This document shows, one piece after another, positions 12,601 to 22,724 of a DNA stretch of 64,000 nucleotides. The first letter of the stretch is position 1. Each line of letters begins with the position of its first letter. The translations under genes and the position numbers were made by a program. The notes below the pieces were generated by a model that worked only from the letters and a program-made list of their open reading frames with translations, was not told the origin of the DNA and made no database searches. Source of the DNA: Pomphorhynchus laevis (taxonomy: Eukaryota; Acanthocephala; Palaeacanthocephala; Echinorhynchida; Pomphorhynchidae). The stretch covers positions 33,880 to 97,879 of the forward strand of contig WNNJ02002996.1 in assembly GCA_012934845.2 (NCBI GenBank), read 5' to 3'.

Positions 12601-15600
12601 TACCAGCCTCTTTAACTCGTCCATCCGGAATAAAATATTTACTGTACTTTAAAACGCTGTCATTGTTCTTCCCCTACTTAAAAATACCTCTCTCGACCCC
12701 TCTCTTCCTTCATCGTATCACCCAATATCAATTCTACCAACCTTATCTAAAATTCTTGAACACCTTGTCTTAGATCAGATCAACAATTATCTATCTTCAT
12801 CGCAGCTTTACCCATTTTTTCAATCTGCTTTCCGCTCCAATCATTACACTGAACTAACATGTCATAACGTATTTACTGATCTGCTCTCCGCTCGTGACAA
12901 AAGACTTTGTAGTGTAATTATATCGCTCGATCTTCCATCTGCATTCGACATTGTCGTAAAAAATCTTTCTTTCTGGTCTTCGTTATCATTATGGCTTCTC
13001 TTTGTCTACCTTAGCTTGGTTCACTTCGTATCACTACGATCTATCATTTTCCGTCCATTATAATTCAATGTGTTCTCCTTTATCTTCTCTATCTAGTAGT
13101 GTACCTCAAGGTACACTAGAGAGGTAATGTTTACTAGAGAGATAAAGTTTTTCTTTATCTAAACATCGCTTTTGTGTGCTTGCAAGCAGATAGTATGTGT
13201 GCATTTGCCGAAAAAAATATGTTAAAATATTTATATATACTGCCGAATCACTTTTGTGATCGTCTGTAGACTTGCAGGTCGTGTTGTAATAATCATTGTT
13301 GTGATGAACCCTTCTAAACTGTGGTGGAGGATCTCTGAACACTCTTAAAATCTGGACCCTACTGATGAAGCTCAATGAGCATAAAGCGGTCTAGGGATTT
13401 GATTGCTGATGGACTGTGATGGTTTCCAATACCCAGTTATGTCCGTTTCCCCCGTTTACTTAATATTGATATTAATATTGCTATTGATATTTTAGTAGCT
13501 AATAGTCCCTGGAGATTTGACTCTTAATAAAAAAATGAAAAGATTTTTAATGATATACAAATTTAAGTTGAATTTCAAGCTGAGTCGTTCATCTCGAAAA
13601 TCGTTCAAATCGTTCAGCGGAGTCGTTCAGAAATTTGAATTTACTTTTATATATGCTCACATTCAAGGACATCTATTTAGCTTACACTCTTAATATTTGA
13701 GCAATTTTTAATGAGTTCGTAGTTGCCAGTAATTTAATCTTCAAATCCAAATTTTTTATTATTATTTAAGAATAACAAAAAAATATCTTTATATATAAAG
13801 ATATATAAAGATATAAAAATATATATATCTTTATCTTTATTTTTATATTTTTTATTTTATAAATAAATTTTTTTTGTTTATAAAATAAATAATTATATTT
13901 TTTATAAATAATAAAATAATCAAAAAATAAAAATTGTATAATTAGTATAATAATTTATTTATATTTTAAAAAACTTATAAAATTTTATATATGTTGATCA
14001 TTAAAACATCGAATCGGGACTTTTTTAAGAGGGCATAGTTACCAGCAGATGTTAGTTTGTTTTAAAGTTTATGCCATATAAATTAAGACACTCATAAATT
14101 AATTTTATATTTATTATATTAAATAATTAGTCATTTAAATTACAAACAAATATTCAATTGTGATTCAAATTCAGTTATAATTATTTTAATATAAATTTAT
14201 TAAAACAGCTAAAATTAAATTGTATATTTATAAAATAAATAAAATTAAAATAGTTAATTTATTAATATTTGAATTTATAAATATAAATAATTAAAAATAA
14301 AAATTATTTACATACCCGTAATCTGTTGGTTAATATACCCAACAGATTAAATAATAATAAAGAATAATAATAAACCTTTCTATGATTAAATATAAAACTA
14401 ATAATATATTATCAACTCATAATGTATAAAGATTTTATTATTTTTGATCTTTACATTTCACATAAGTCTTTCTACTGTAAAATTGTAATTCCGTGTTAAT
14501 TTACAGTTACTTACACTTTATTTTTTTACAAATACAAACAAGACGCACAGCAAATAAGCATTCGCCAATTACGCGTATTTAAGAATCCTTTACGAGGAAC
14601 ATATTGTCAGGAGTTTTTAGTATCGCCTTCGAGTTTAATTTTGATTTACTGAAGGATATAACACGGTCTTATATTTTTTGACGATTTAAATTTCAACGAT
14701 TTAACGTTACAATGGATCTGCACCCCATCTAACAAGAAACCACTACGTTTATTGTTTATCTTTATCGATTTTTTAAGTGTTAATTAACTATTGTTTCATC
14801 AAAATATATTGAATTAAATTAGAATAAGTAATTACATTTGCAATCGTTAAAAAGGGTATGACATTTGACTCACATCATTTGAAATATTTAAATTTTATCT
14901 TTAATTTTTTTTAATTAAAATTGTTTTGATTTTAGATTAATTGAAATTTGAATAAATTTTCTTTTTATGATACACTTGTTTAGCTGCTGTAGTATCACCG
15001 AGTGAATACTATCGGAATTCGTTCAGTGCTTTATCTAGTATTTATCAGATGAAACGCTTCCTTGTAATGGATGTTTCACCTATAAACCAAAGCAATTCTT
15101 TGGATAGTAGAAAATTATGCCATAGATCTTGTAGGAAGGTATTTTGTTATTTACCCTTAAATTAATCGATTGCTAATCAAATTGTATCACTAGGGATTTA
15201 CATTGTCTGCTTTGTATTATTAACTTCCATAATCCTTCATAAGTATCTTCCAGAAAGCATTTTATTTACTTATAATAATATATTTATAAGATAATAATAT
15301 AATTTTTACATTTTAGTAACTATGCACACGAGAAGATTACTGATTATATGGAAGCCAAATCAACTAACCTAGTGTTTTTTTATACCTTGATAAAAATGCG
15401 TAACATTTTTTCTGTACACGTCATATGATTGTTTTACTATCACATGCCGTGTACATAGAACTTGTTATAAAATGTAGTTCAAAACATTTTAGTTTTAAAA
15501 TGTAGTTCAAAACATTTTAGTTTTAAAATGTAGTCTATACATTTTAATGTATAAAATGATAAAATGTAGTCTTTGAAATATTTTTAAATCTATTATATTT

Positions 15601-18600
15601 AATTAATGATTTTGAATTATAACGATTGAATGTTATTAAATAATATAGGTATTTAATCCTTAATATTGATCGCTGACTTTGTATTTAATCGTTGCGCTAG
15701 GTATCAAGATGCAACACAGCTCTGCGCGATGCAACGCAGTTCCGCGCAATGCAACGCCGCAATGTGATTAACATTAAAATATTAATAAATCGTTACATTC
15801 TTGTAATCTAAAATAAAGCATTAATACATATCATTATTGATCATTGATTTAAATATTTTTAATAATTTGATTTAATTGATTTTAATATTTAATTGAAAGG
15901 AGGTCATCGTTATTAAAATTAAAAAGAGTTGATATTAATATTGATATTAAATTGATATTAAAGCACTGATTATCTAGTAAATAATTAGCTTTTGGTGATT
16001 GTAATAATTTACTTATAATAATAAAATTTCAATTTTAAAAGTGATCGATCAAATCATTCGATCACATCGTTCAATTTACTGATTAAATGTAAGATGTGTT
16101 TAACTTGTTATAGTTTGTTGCGATGTGTGATTATAGTTTTCTAACATCCATTTAAATTTTGAAGATATTTAAGTCAGCATTTCCTCTAATTTAGCAAACG
16201 TTAATTCATAGGAACAAAGGAATTTCTTTGTTTTTATAAATTAACATTTATATTTTATAATTTCCGATATTCATGTGAAATTTTTTTGTCATAATCGCAG
16301 GCGTTCTATTAGTGGTTTTTTTTATATATAAGAGTATCTGCCAATACGTATGTCCATTTCCATTATTGGCATAGAGCATTTTAAATGCTATATAACAAAG
16401 GAATTTTATTAAATCAATAAATAATTTGATAAAACATATTCTTTACAATTTTGTCAAGCATCCTTTTATCAGTATGTATAGCGGATTGCCTACACAAAAT
16501 CAATAGCTTTAGTAATCGATAGTTTTTAGAATCACAAAGACAGTAATTACATTTATTAGAAACAATTTTTGTAATTACTAGTCTTGCTACAAGGAATTGG
16601 GTGTGGGGTCACTTTTCTCTGATATTGTGTACAAAAAATGTTCGGGATCACTTAATTTCTAGTAAAGGTGAATAAACATAACATCTACACATCTTAACAT
16701 CTACATAATAATCTTCTCTGCGTTTTGACAATGCCAGTATCGAATCTATACTATTGTAATATACAAACACGCAACCTTGTATATTAAACAAAGATCTTGT
16801 TTTCATAATTGCTTGCCGTTTTTATCAACTTACAGTCTGTTTGTGGGAGATGGCGAACTAAACTGCTATTTACTTTTCCTAATTCTAGTGATGTTGATAT
16901 TATTTTGATATTGATATATAATGCAATCAATAGTGTCCGTTTTAAGGAAAAAATAAATGCTAAACAAAAACATTTGTTGCCAATAACAATAATTAATATA
17001 TTTTTATTAAATGCAATCAACATATAATTAATATTTATTAATTATAATATAAATATATTATAATTAATATTTAAACTGTAAATAGATTTATATTTCTAAG
17101 GAAAAAGGCAAATGCTAAACAAAAACATTTGTTGCCAATAACAATAATTAATATATTTTATTAAATGCAATCAACATATAATTAATATTTATTCTTGTCT
17201 CCATCTTCTTTTAAATCTCCGCCAGTTAATGTTCGAGTAGCTGAATAGTATTTTTTTGGCATCGTCTTCGATCGTTCTCTTTAGATTCTTACGAACACCG
17301 CCTCTGGGGCGTCGCCAGGATTCTTCCGGGTCCAAGTACAGAGATAACTTTGGGAGTCTATCTCTTTGCATCCGAAGTACATGGCCAAGATAGCGCAGTC
17401 TATTTTTCCGAATCAAATCAGACACGGAGACGTCGAGTGAACATCGAGAATACACTTCTGCGTTCGATACATGATCGAGTGGATTGACTTTTGCAATTCT
17501 ACGTAGACATCGTCGCTCAAAAACAGCAAGTTGATTATTTGTTGTAAGTTTTTCAGGCCAGCACTCGGATCCATACAGTAGTACTGGACGAACAATAGAC
17601 GAATATATTCGGATCTTTGTTTTAATAGATACATTATTATCACGCCAGAGGGAGTTTAGACGCGAAAAGGCGAAACCAGCCTTTATTATCCGGCTTCGAA
17701 TGTCGTAGTCACATCGGCAGTCTACGGAAAACACTGATCCAAGATAGGTGAAAGATTGTACCTGTTCAATAGTTATACCATCAATAATAACTGAGCACGG
17801 AGGGGAGTTTATGGCGAGTAGTTTACATTTCGGTAAGTTAAGGAATAACCCATATTTCTTTGCTGTCTCGCCTATGCGGGTTGCTGTACGTTGCGCATCC
17901 TCAAATGATTCTGACAGTACGACTACATCATCCGCGTACGTCAGATCAGAAAGCAGCATATTGCTCGGATGCAGGCGTATACCTTCACTGTGCAGGTCGA
18001 GCGTTTCCCATAGGAGATGATCGATGAGAATGTTGAATAGTTCTGGTGATAGTACTCCCCCTGTCGAACACCTGTACTGACAGGAAACGGAATTCCAGTA
18101 CAACCGTATTCGCGCACGACTGACACAGTATTTTCATACATTGCACCGATAAGTTCACACAGGTGTTTAGGAATGCCTAAGGTATGGAGGAGCTTCCAGA
18201 TGAATAGGCGATTAACTTGGTCAAACGCCGACTCGAAATCCAAAAATAGTAATATTAACGGTTGTTGATACTCTTGACGGACATCCATCAGAACGCGAAG
18301 GGTGAATATATGATCAATGCATCCTTGATTTGGTCTAAATCCAGCTTGATTTTCTCTTGTTTGAATTTGCCGTAACGGCCTAATTCTGTTCAGAATTATG
18401 CCTTCCATGATTTTATATACTACAGGTAGGAGAGATATGGGTCGATAATTCGAGCATAATGAAGCATCCCCTTCTTCAGTATTGGAATTATAACTGTAGA
18501 TGGAAATGGTGGCTCACAATCGATTGTCCTGGACTCATTTTGCTACTTCACTTTGATTTGACTTTATTTTCGTCTTCTTGATGTTGTAACTCACGATCTG

Positions 18601-21600
18601 TAAGGTCTAGTTGTTTAATAATAATATTTATTAATTATAATATAAATATATTATAATTAATATTTAAACTGTAAATATATTTATATTTCTAAGGAAAAAA
18701 CAAATGCTTAACAAAAACATTTGTTGCCAATAACAATAATTAATATATTTTATTAAATGCAATCAACATATAATTAATATTTATTAATTATAATATAAAT
18801 ATATTATAATTAATATTTAAACTGTAAATATATTTATATTTCTAAGGAAAAAACAAATGCTTAACAAAAACATTTGTTGCCAATAACAATAATTAATATA
18901 TTTTATTAAATGCAATCAACATATAATTAATATTTATTAATTATAATATAAATATATTATAATTAATATTTAAACTGTAAATAGATTTATATTTCTAAGG
19001 AAAAAACAAATGCTAAACAAAAACATTTGTTGCCAATAACAATAATTAATATATTTTATTAAATGCAATCAACATATAATTAATATTTATTAATTATAAT
19101 ATAAATATATTATAATTAATATTTAAACTGTAAATAGATTTATATTTCTAAGGAAAAAACAAATGCTTAACAAAAACATTTGTTGCCAATAACAATAATT
19201 AATATATTTTATTAAATGCAATCAACATATAATTAATATTTATTAATTATAATATAAATATATTATAATTAATATTTAAACTGTAAATAGATTTATATTT
19301 CTCAGGAAAAAATAAATGCTAAACAAAAACATTTGTTGCCAATAACAATAATTAATATATTTTATTAAATGCAATCAACATATAATTAATATTTATTAAT
19401 TATAATATAAATATATTATAATTAATATTTAAACTGTAAATAGATTTATATTTCTCAGGAAAAAATAAATGCTAAACAAAAACATTTGTTGCCAATAACA
19501 ATAATTAATATATTTTATTAAATGCAATCAACATATAATTAATATTTATTAATTATAATATAAATATATTATAATTAATATTTAAACTGTAAATAGATTT
19601 TTATTTCTAAGGAAAAAGGCAAATGCTAAACAAAAACATTTGTTGCCAATAACAATAATTAATATATTTTATTAAATGCAATCAACATATAATTAATATT
19701 TATTAATTATAATATAAATATATTATAATAAATATTTATTTATTATATTAATAAATATTATAAATTATATACTAATTTTTAATATATTAATTTATATTAA
19801 TTTATATTTATTAATTATATTAATAATTATATTAATATATTTTTTATATTAATATTTATTTTTATTGAAAGTGATTTTTAATATTTAATTTGAAGTAGCA
19901 ACTGTATAATTATTTACTGAATTGTTAAAATCAAACAAATTGTCAATTTTTTGAAGCAATAAATTCATAATTACAAATTCCGTATTTGTCGGTAAAATTC
20001 TTCTTTTTCCAGTTCTTACATGCTGATGTGTGGCTTGTGAAAGATGATGATACTGCATTTGATGAAGAACAGATTCACTGTCGTACACATCTTGGCCATA
20101 TTCTAAATGCAGGAGATTACGTCATGGGGTTTGTACCTAATAAAATATGTTTATTTACATGATTGTTGCGATATTGTTACTGAGTGATTTAATACACTCG
20201 ATACAGCAAATTTGATAACATTTATTGGATAGCAATTATCTTTGTTTTATTGTTTTATTTCGCTTTTTAATAAAAATAAGACCAATTATTTATTATTTTT
20301 TATTTTCTATAGGTACGATCTTTCTCATTTGAATTCAAACGATTATAATTTTGAACTTCTCGACGAATGCGATACTCCTTCGGTTGTAAGTTCGCTGTTT
20401 ACTATTGTGATTGTAATCTGCTAATAGCATGTTCTAATTCTTAGGTGATTGTACGGAAGGTTTACGAAAAATCTAAGCGAAAGTGGAAGCTTGCCAGATT
20501 ATTTGATGATAATACCGACGCTGCTAATACGTAACTTATCATCTTTAGATTCTATTTTTATTGTCTGTTTGCTAATAGACAATTTTCCGACTTTATGGAG
20601 GATATAGAGGACGATCCGGAAATTCGAAAAGATATCACAATTTACAAAGGTTCAATTAATTATAAAAAATTGTATTTTAAACGGATATTTTAATATTTAA
20701 AAATATCGACAAAAGTAAAAAGTATACGATTAAATTGTCTAATAAAATTAGAGTTTAAAATTATACTCTATAGTAAATTTCGGAGTTTATGATTTATTAT
20801 AATCCAAGAATATTCAGTCTTGGATTCAATTTGCTAAATCGTTTTGTGTAAACCATGACGTCTGACAAGAAGATACTCTTAGCCCTTTAGTTTTTGCTTT
20901 TATCGTTATGCACATCCAAAATTGCCTATATCAAAATTCGAACCGGGTATGGTCAGTGATGTATGCAGATGATCTTGTCATAGTGTAGGATATTCTATCC
21001 TTTTCTCAGAAAGCCTTAGATGCGTTGTACCATCATTGTACATCTAACAAAATGAAGGGCAATCTCGAAAATACCAAAGCCGTCAAGTTTCGTAAGGGTG
21101 GTCCACGGTTTAAGCATGATCAGTTTACATTTCATAACGAGTCGGTAGAATTTTCACATTCGTACATTTATCTGGGAATGTACCTCATTTCTTGTTGGAG
21201 TATCGTTGATCACTTGGAACGCAAGGCGACGAAAATAATTTCGGCAACAAGTTTGATCCGTAATCTGGAAGTCTCTTTTGAAGGCGCATTGATGTATTTT
21301 AGAGTTATATTGTTACCCATGATTAGTTATGGTCTGATTTGACTTCTGGTAATTTCATGTAGATCGACAGATGTCAGGCAAGATTCTTAAAGCACATAGT
21401 GGAAGTTTCACTAGACATCATCCACACTAGTTTCTACCTTGGCAGCTGTAACCCCCTTTATCCGTATATCTGCGGTTTTCTTAATATGATCGAAACTGCA
21501 AATCTAGAAATATTTAGCAAGTATTGGGAATTGATCCGGAACACTTTTTAACGCCAATTGCCTGTCAACAGCATAGGAAAGGTCCACACAATTGTAAGAG

Positions 21601-22676
21601 GTCATTAGTTTGGCGCTTCTCTATCCATGATTATCACGATAAGATTTGTCGTAAACGCATTCGTTTACATTTGCGATCGTCGTGTTGTTCGTGCAAATTT
21701 TGTTTGTGCGCTTGCTGGTTTTTGGCTCGTGTTTTCGACTGTCTATATTTGCAGCATTTGAGTTTGCAAGATATCGATCGTATGAAGTAGAGTGCACGAT
21801 CTATCTGAGGTCTTAAAAGGAACACTGCAAGAGCATTAGGGGCAAAGTATATGACGAACAGAAGAGGCAATATATTGGTAAAACGTCTAACATCAGCATC
21901 CACGGAGAAAATAAAAATTTCAAGACGGTAAAGAGTATCGGCGCAGTATTTAATATATGTAGATTTTAGCGTATTTTATCAATTTCACGCAACTGCGTCA
22001 TCGTAAGATGATAGCACGAAAATACAATAATACTTCAAATATTATTTATAAAGTAATATTAGTATATATTACTTATACTTCCAATATTATTTCTAAAATG
22101 TATATCGAAATAAATACATTTTTTTGATATCAAATTTATGTAATTAAAATGTTTTTTAATGTTTTACATTTATTTTTTAAATAATTGAAATCGTGAATCT
22201 ACATAAATACGGATATTAAATTTAGATTGGTCGACATTTGATCATTTAATGATAAAATTAATTTGGCATTGTGACATCTGGTCGTTTGTGTTAATTGTTA
22301 TTGATATTTCGTCCTTAGAGTATTAATATATTTCGACGTTAGGGTATATTAATATCTACAGAACTAAAAATATTTGCTTTAAATTCAATGGATAATTTCA
22401 TAAATTGTATTTAATTTCATTCTCATTCCGTCGATAATAGTGTCTAGTTATGATATTTGTTATTAGTCATAATTCAGATTTTATAATTTCATAAAATTAT
22501 AAAATTTATATTTGTAATATAAAATTATTATATGATTAAATATAAGTATTTTAAAATTATTCAAAGACTTTCATTTATTTCTAGACGATCCCGATGATGG
22601 TCATGCTCTCAATGTCAATGAACTTGCTGACATATTTAAAAATATTGATCTTACAGATTCAGAAATGGATGAATAA
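525..22676 (+). CDS. NMD3: NMD3, 60S ribosomal subunit export adaptor (12 exons, 5' part outside window)
   Basis: Exons read by eye: 525-605, 7284-7412, 7468-7558, 7604-7682, 11683-11779, 11834-11951, 14984-15138, 20013-20128, 20313-20385, 20445-20530, 20579-20649, 22585-22676. Every junction is GT-AG and all phases join, giving 1188 nt (395 residues plus TAA). Family landmarks in order: [38 protein letters not shown]-like NGLDFFFSS, a run around [39 protein letters not shown], and an acidic tail ([20 protein letters not shown]) ending in a leucine-rich stretch ([12 protein letters not shown]) where human NMD3 has its nuclear export signal. NMD3 binds nascent 60S subunits and bridges them to CRM1 for export. 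The N-terminal Cys-rich zinc region (about 100 residues) is not in the window. Introns range from 45 bp to 6.7 kb and are full of repeats, yet the reading frame is unbroken, so the gene looks functional. Confidence 0.95.
1106..2474 (+). repeat. Left arm of a 1.37 kb inverted repeat
   Basis: The arm is the reverse complement of 13387-14756. It starts aacaataaacgtagtgg and ends with caaatccctagaccg. I saw only about three differences over 1369 bp (one single-base indel and two substitutions). It lies in the 6.7 kb NMD3 intron. No protein is recognisable in the arm. The outer flank gtttaatt and inner flank gtttaaat could be a worn 8-bp target duplication of one inserted unit, but this is weak. 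Confidence 0.95.
2475..3371. other. NMD3 intron sequence, no gene seen
   Basis: AT-rich intron sequence to the right of the inverted-repeat arm. Contains a short run of related aacgatt words (about 2600-2630). No coding potential or structured element recognised. Confidence 0.5.
3372..3635 (-). CDS. Candidate nested antisense gene, 87-residue protein of unknown family
   Basis: An 87-codon ORF on the strand opposite NMD3, inside its 6.7 kb intron. The region has a higher G+C content than its flanks. The protein starts [15 protein letters not shown], has a basic middle ([14 protein letters not shown]) followed by one uncharged stretch ([17 protein letters not shown]) and ends KKARNIAN. A basic N-terminus plus a single hydrophobic segment would suit a small mitochondrial or membrane protein, but I recognise no family. 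The opposite-strand 67-codon ORF is probably a shadow. It could also be a processed pseudogene or chance. Confidence 0.35.
   Translation of the reverse strand: MNKYCLIAVRKLCTPIIARSFTPLEANILVLSRIFPNKRALPQLVTDIERKRMMDRARSRFGMSIVFATASSLLTGIQLKKARNIAN
3727..7283. repeat. AT-rich NMD3 intron with reiterated segments
   Basis: Several words recur. About 130 bp at 4221-4352 recur at 4529-4693 (attaataactgtataatatt .. cgtgttt). A block with aggtaaaacgttttattatt and caataaattttacaattgaa occurs at about 4980-5060, 5336-5410 and 6281-6378. The piece gagaaattcatttttctta occurs at about 5090 and 6033. These look like local direct duplications of low-complexity DNA. A perfect 12-bp-arm hairpin lies at 5708-5734. 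No gene seen. Confidence 0.6.
7284..7682 (+). CDS. NMD3: NMD3 exons 2-4 with 55- and 45-bp introns
   Basis: Exons 7284-7412, 7468-7558 and 7604-7682 are separated by introns of only 55 and 45 bp. They encode the conserved [15 protein letters not shown] block, YYLEQ and the DGLDF-type motif (here NGLDFFFSS). Phases are 0, 1 and 2 at the three donors. A short - strand ORF across this region is only a shadow. Confidence 0.93.
7880..8040 (+). mobile_element. Solo 3' tail of PLE family A
   Basis: Matches the region downstream of the PLE-A reverse transcriptase at 63760-63905: an aatacgtcatta..atgtatt hairpin-like start, gctgggtcg, cctgat..gcatagcagttcctc, then gatacaacgtctgttattta. No RT coding is attached here. 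Lies in the 4 kb NMD3 intron. A short partial repeat of its end follows at about 8225-8290. Confidence 0.65.
8041..9040. other. NMD3 intron, AT-rich with a recurring 20-bp word
   Basis: The word actcagttatctgatctgat or close variants appears at about 8430, 8580, 8680 and again at 9318 and 38800. It is probably the edge of an old dispersed repeat. No gene seen. Confidence 0.4.
9041..9195 (+). mobile_element. Second solo 3' tail of PLE family A
   Basis: Same ~150-bp segment as 7880-8040 and 63760-63905, with ggggaaatacgtcattagca, tgttgggtcgat, cctgataacatagcagttcc. No coding attached. Confidence 0.65.
10310..11640 (-). mobile_element. PLE family A copy 1 (Penelope-like retroelement, broken)
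   Basis: Read on the - strand from 11640 down: an RT finger-type block at about 11575 ([19 protein letters not shown], a PLE hallmark), the conserved NSSPIIAD block around 11015-11030, RYIDDICVF (catalytic DD pair) near 10915, a C-terminal thumb-like tail, and then the 150-bp PLE-A tail to about 10310. The reading frame is broken in a few places and the 5' part is missing. It lies antisense in an NMD3 intron, ending 43 bp before exon 5. The GIY-YIG endonuclease of some PLEs was not seen. Confidence 0.8.
11683..11951 (+). CDS. NMD3: NMD3 exons 5-6
   Basis: Exons 11683-11779 ([10 protein letters not shown]..) and 11834-11951 (.. YLIDPNTMK) are separated by a 54-bp intron. The first follows a 4.0 kb intron filled with PLE-A sequence and begins 43 bp after the PLE homology ends. 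The second precedes a 3.0 kb intron that contains a CR1-type LINE piece and the right arm of the long inverted repeat. Confidence 0.93.
12370..12430. repeat. Perfect 19-bp-arm hairpin with nested inner stem
   Basis: Arms 12370-12388 and 12412-12430 are exact reverse complements. Inside, a further 9-bp stem (12390-12398 / 12402-12410) closes a 3-nt loop, so almost the whole 61 bp folds as one rod with one C-C mismatch. Confidence 0.9.
12540..13130 (+). mobile_element. CR1/L2-type LINE reverse-transcriptase fragment
   Basis: Conceptual translation in shifting frames gives [36 protein letters not shown] and [17 protein letters not shown]. These match, block by block, the intact LINE at 39328-41925 ([37 protein letters not shown]). 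It covers only the first part of the RT domain and is decayed. It lies in NMD3 intron 6. Confidence 0.8.
13131..13386. other. Repeat-like segment ending in a hammerhead-like motif
   Basis: Lies between the LINE fragment and the inverted-repeat arm. Its right end contains CCCTA, CTGATGA, a GCTC-AAT-GAGC stem and then TAAA and GTC before TAGGG, which pairs with CCCTA (13357-13396). That is the layout of a small hammerhead, but the GAAA box is spoiled, so it is at best a dead copy. Confidence 0.35.
13387..14756 (-). repeat. Right arm of the 1.37 kb inverted repeat
   Basis: Near-identical reverse complement of 1106-2474, lying in the 3.0 kb NMD3 intron between exons 6 and 7. The arms are 10.9 kb apart and enclose NMD3 exons 2-6. 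No target duplication is visible around this arm. The inner end abuts a degenerate hammerhead-like motif (13357-13396). Confidence 0.95.
14984..15138 (+). CDS. NMD3: NMD3 exon 7
   Basis: The acceptor tgtttag lies 227 bp after the end of the right inverted-repeat arm. The exon encodes [14 protein letters not shown] and [12 protein letters not shown], aligning with the human block STFWSHPFNSL..EEFIVMECSIVQ. It is the most divergent exon but its phases (1 in, 0 out) fit both neighbours exactly. Confidence 0.85.
15139..16934. other. NMD3 intron 7, left part
   Basis: Contains two small tandem repeats: about 2.5 copies of a 31-bp word (aaaatgtagttcaaaacatt..) at 15470-15555 and about three copies of a ~20-bp GC-richer word (gcgcgatgcaacgcagttcc) at 15702-15760. 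No gene seen. Confidence 0.5.
16935..17193 (+). repeat. 153-bp satellite, left block (about 1.7 monomers)
   Basis: Same monomer as 18622-19735 (key words aacatttgttgccaataaca, tgcaatcaacatataattaa). The block is cut off at 17193 by the insertion of the LINE at 17194-18621. Confidence 0.9.
17194..18621 (-). mobile_element. RTE-like LINE, 5'-truncated, inserted in a satellite monomer
   Basis: On the - strand the RT begins near 18500 ([24 protein letters not shown]), continues through [32 protein letters not shown] and GVRQG, and then (after a frame change near 18080) [45 protein letters not shown]. The C-terminal 304 codons (17189-18103) are open. Layout and C-terminus resemble RTE-type LINEs; clade is not certain. 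An 11-bp target duplication taatatttatt flanks it (17183-17193 and 18622-18632). The endonuclease is missing. Confidence 0.85.
18622..19735 (+). repeat. 153-bp satellite, right block (about 7 monomers)
   Basis: The anchor ttgttgcc occurs at 18721, 18874, 19027, 19180, 19333, 19486 and 19640, a period of 153 (once 154) bp. Monomers differ at only a few sites (ctaagg/ctcagg, caaatgctt/taaatgcta). It lies in NMD3 intron 7. Confidence 0.95.
20013..20649 (+). CDS. NMD3: NMD3 exons 8-11
   Basis: Four exons (20013-20128, 20313-20385, 20445-20530, 20579-20649) separated by introns of 184, 59 and 48 bp. They encode the highly conserved [18 protein letters not shown], the [16 protein letters not shown] basic stretch and [15 protein letters not shown]. 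Donors are gtttgt, gtaagt, gtaact and gttcaa. Confidence 0.95.
20870..21560 (+). mobile_element. LINE reverse-transcriptase remnant (unassigned clade)
   Basis: Reads [10 protein letters not shown], then [19 protein letters not shown], [25 protein letters not shown] and LLPMISYGL: the YADD catalytic box followed by the typical YLG block and C-terminal helices of a non-LTR RT. Decay continues to about 21900 without clear homology. It sits in the last NMD3 intron. Not the same family as the other LINEs in this window. Confidence 0.7.
22585..22676 (+). CDS. NMD3: NMD3 last exon
   Basis: The acceptor ttctag leads to 30 codons rich in D/E plus [15 protein letters not shown] matches the hydrophobic pattern of the C-terminal export signal (human LAEMLEDLHI). 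It is preceded by a 1.9 kb intron that holds a LINE remnant. Confidence 0.92.
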
Positions 22677-22718
22677 AATGGCTGTTATTTCTTAAAATTT
22701 TTAATGACTCGCTGTTTT

Positions 22719-22724
22719 AATAAA
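22719..22724 (+). terminator. Poly(A) signal of NMD3
   Basis: AATAAA 43 bp after the NMD3 stop codon, the only canonical hexamer in the immediate 3' flank. Confidence 0.6.

Noticed and set aside
12137-12652. 171-codon + strand ORF
   Set aside because: Its front half runs through AT-rich intron and the hairpin at 12370. Only the end overlaps a LINE RT remnant.
1106-14756. 13.6 kb unit with long terminal inverted repeats as a giant DNA transposon or Polinton
   Set aside because: The interior is NMD3 exons and unrelated retroelement pieces. No transposase, integrase, polymerase or capsid gene and no flanking target duplication was seen.
17748-18020. 90-codon + strand ORF
   Set aside because: Antisense to the RTE-like RT; shadow frame.
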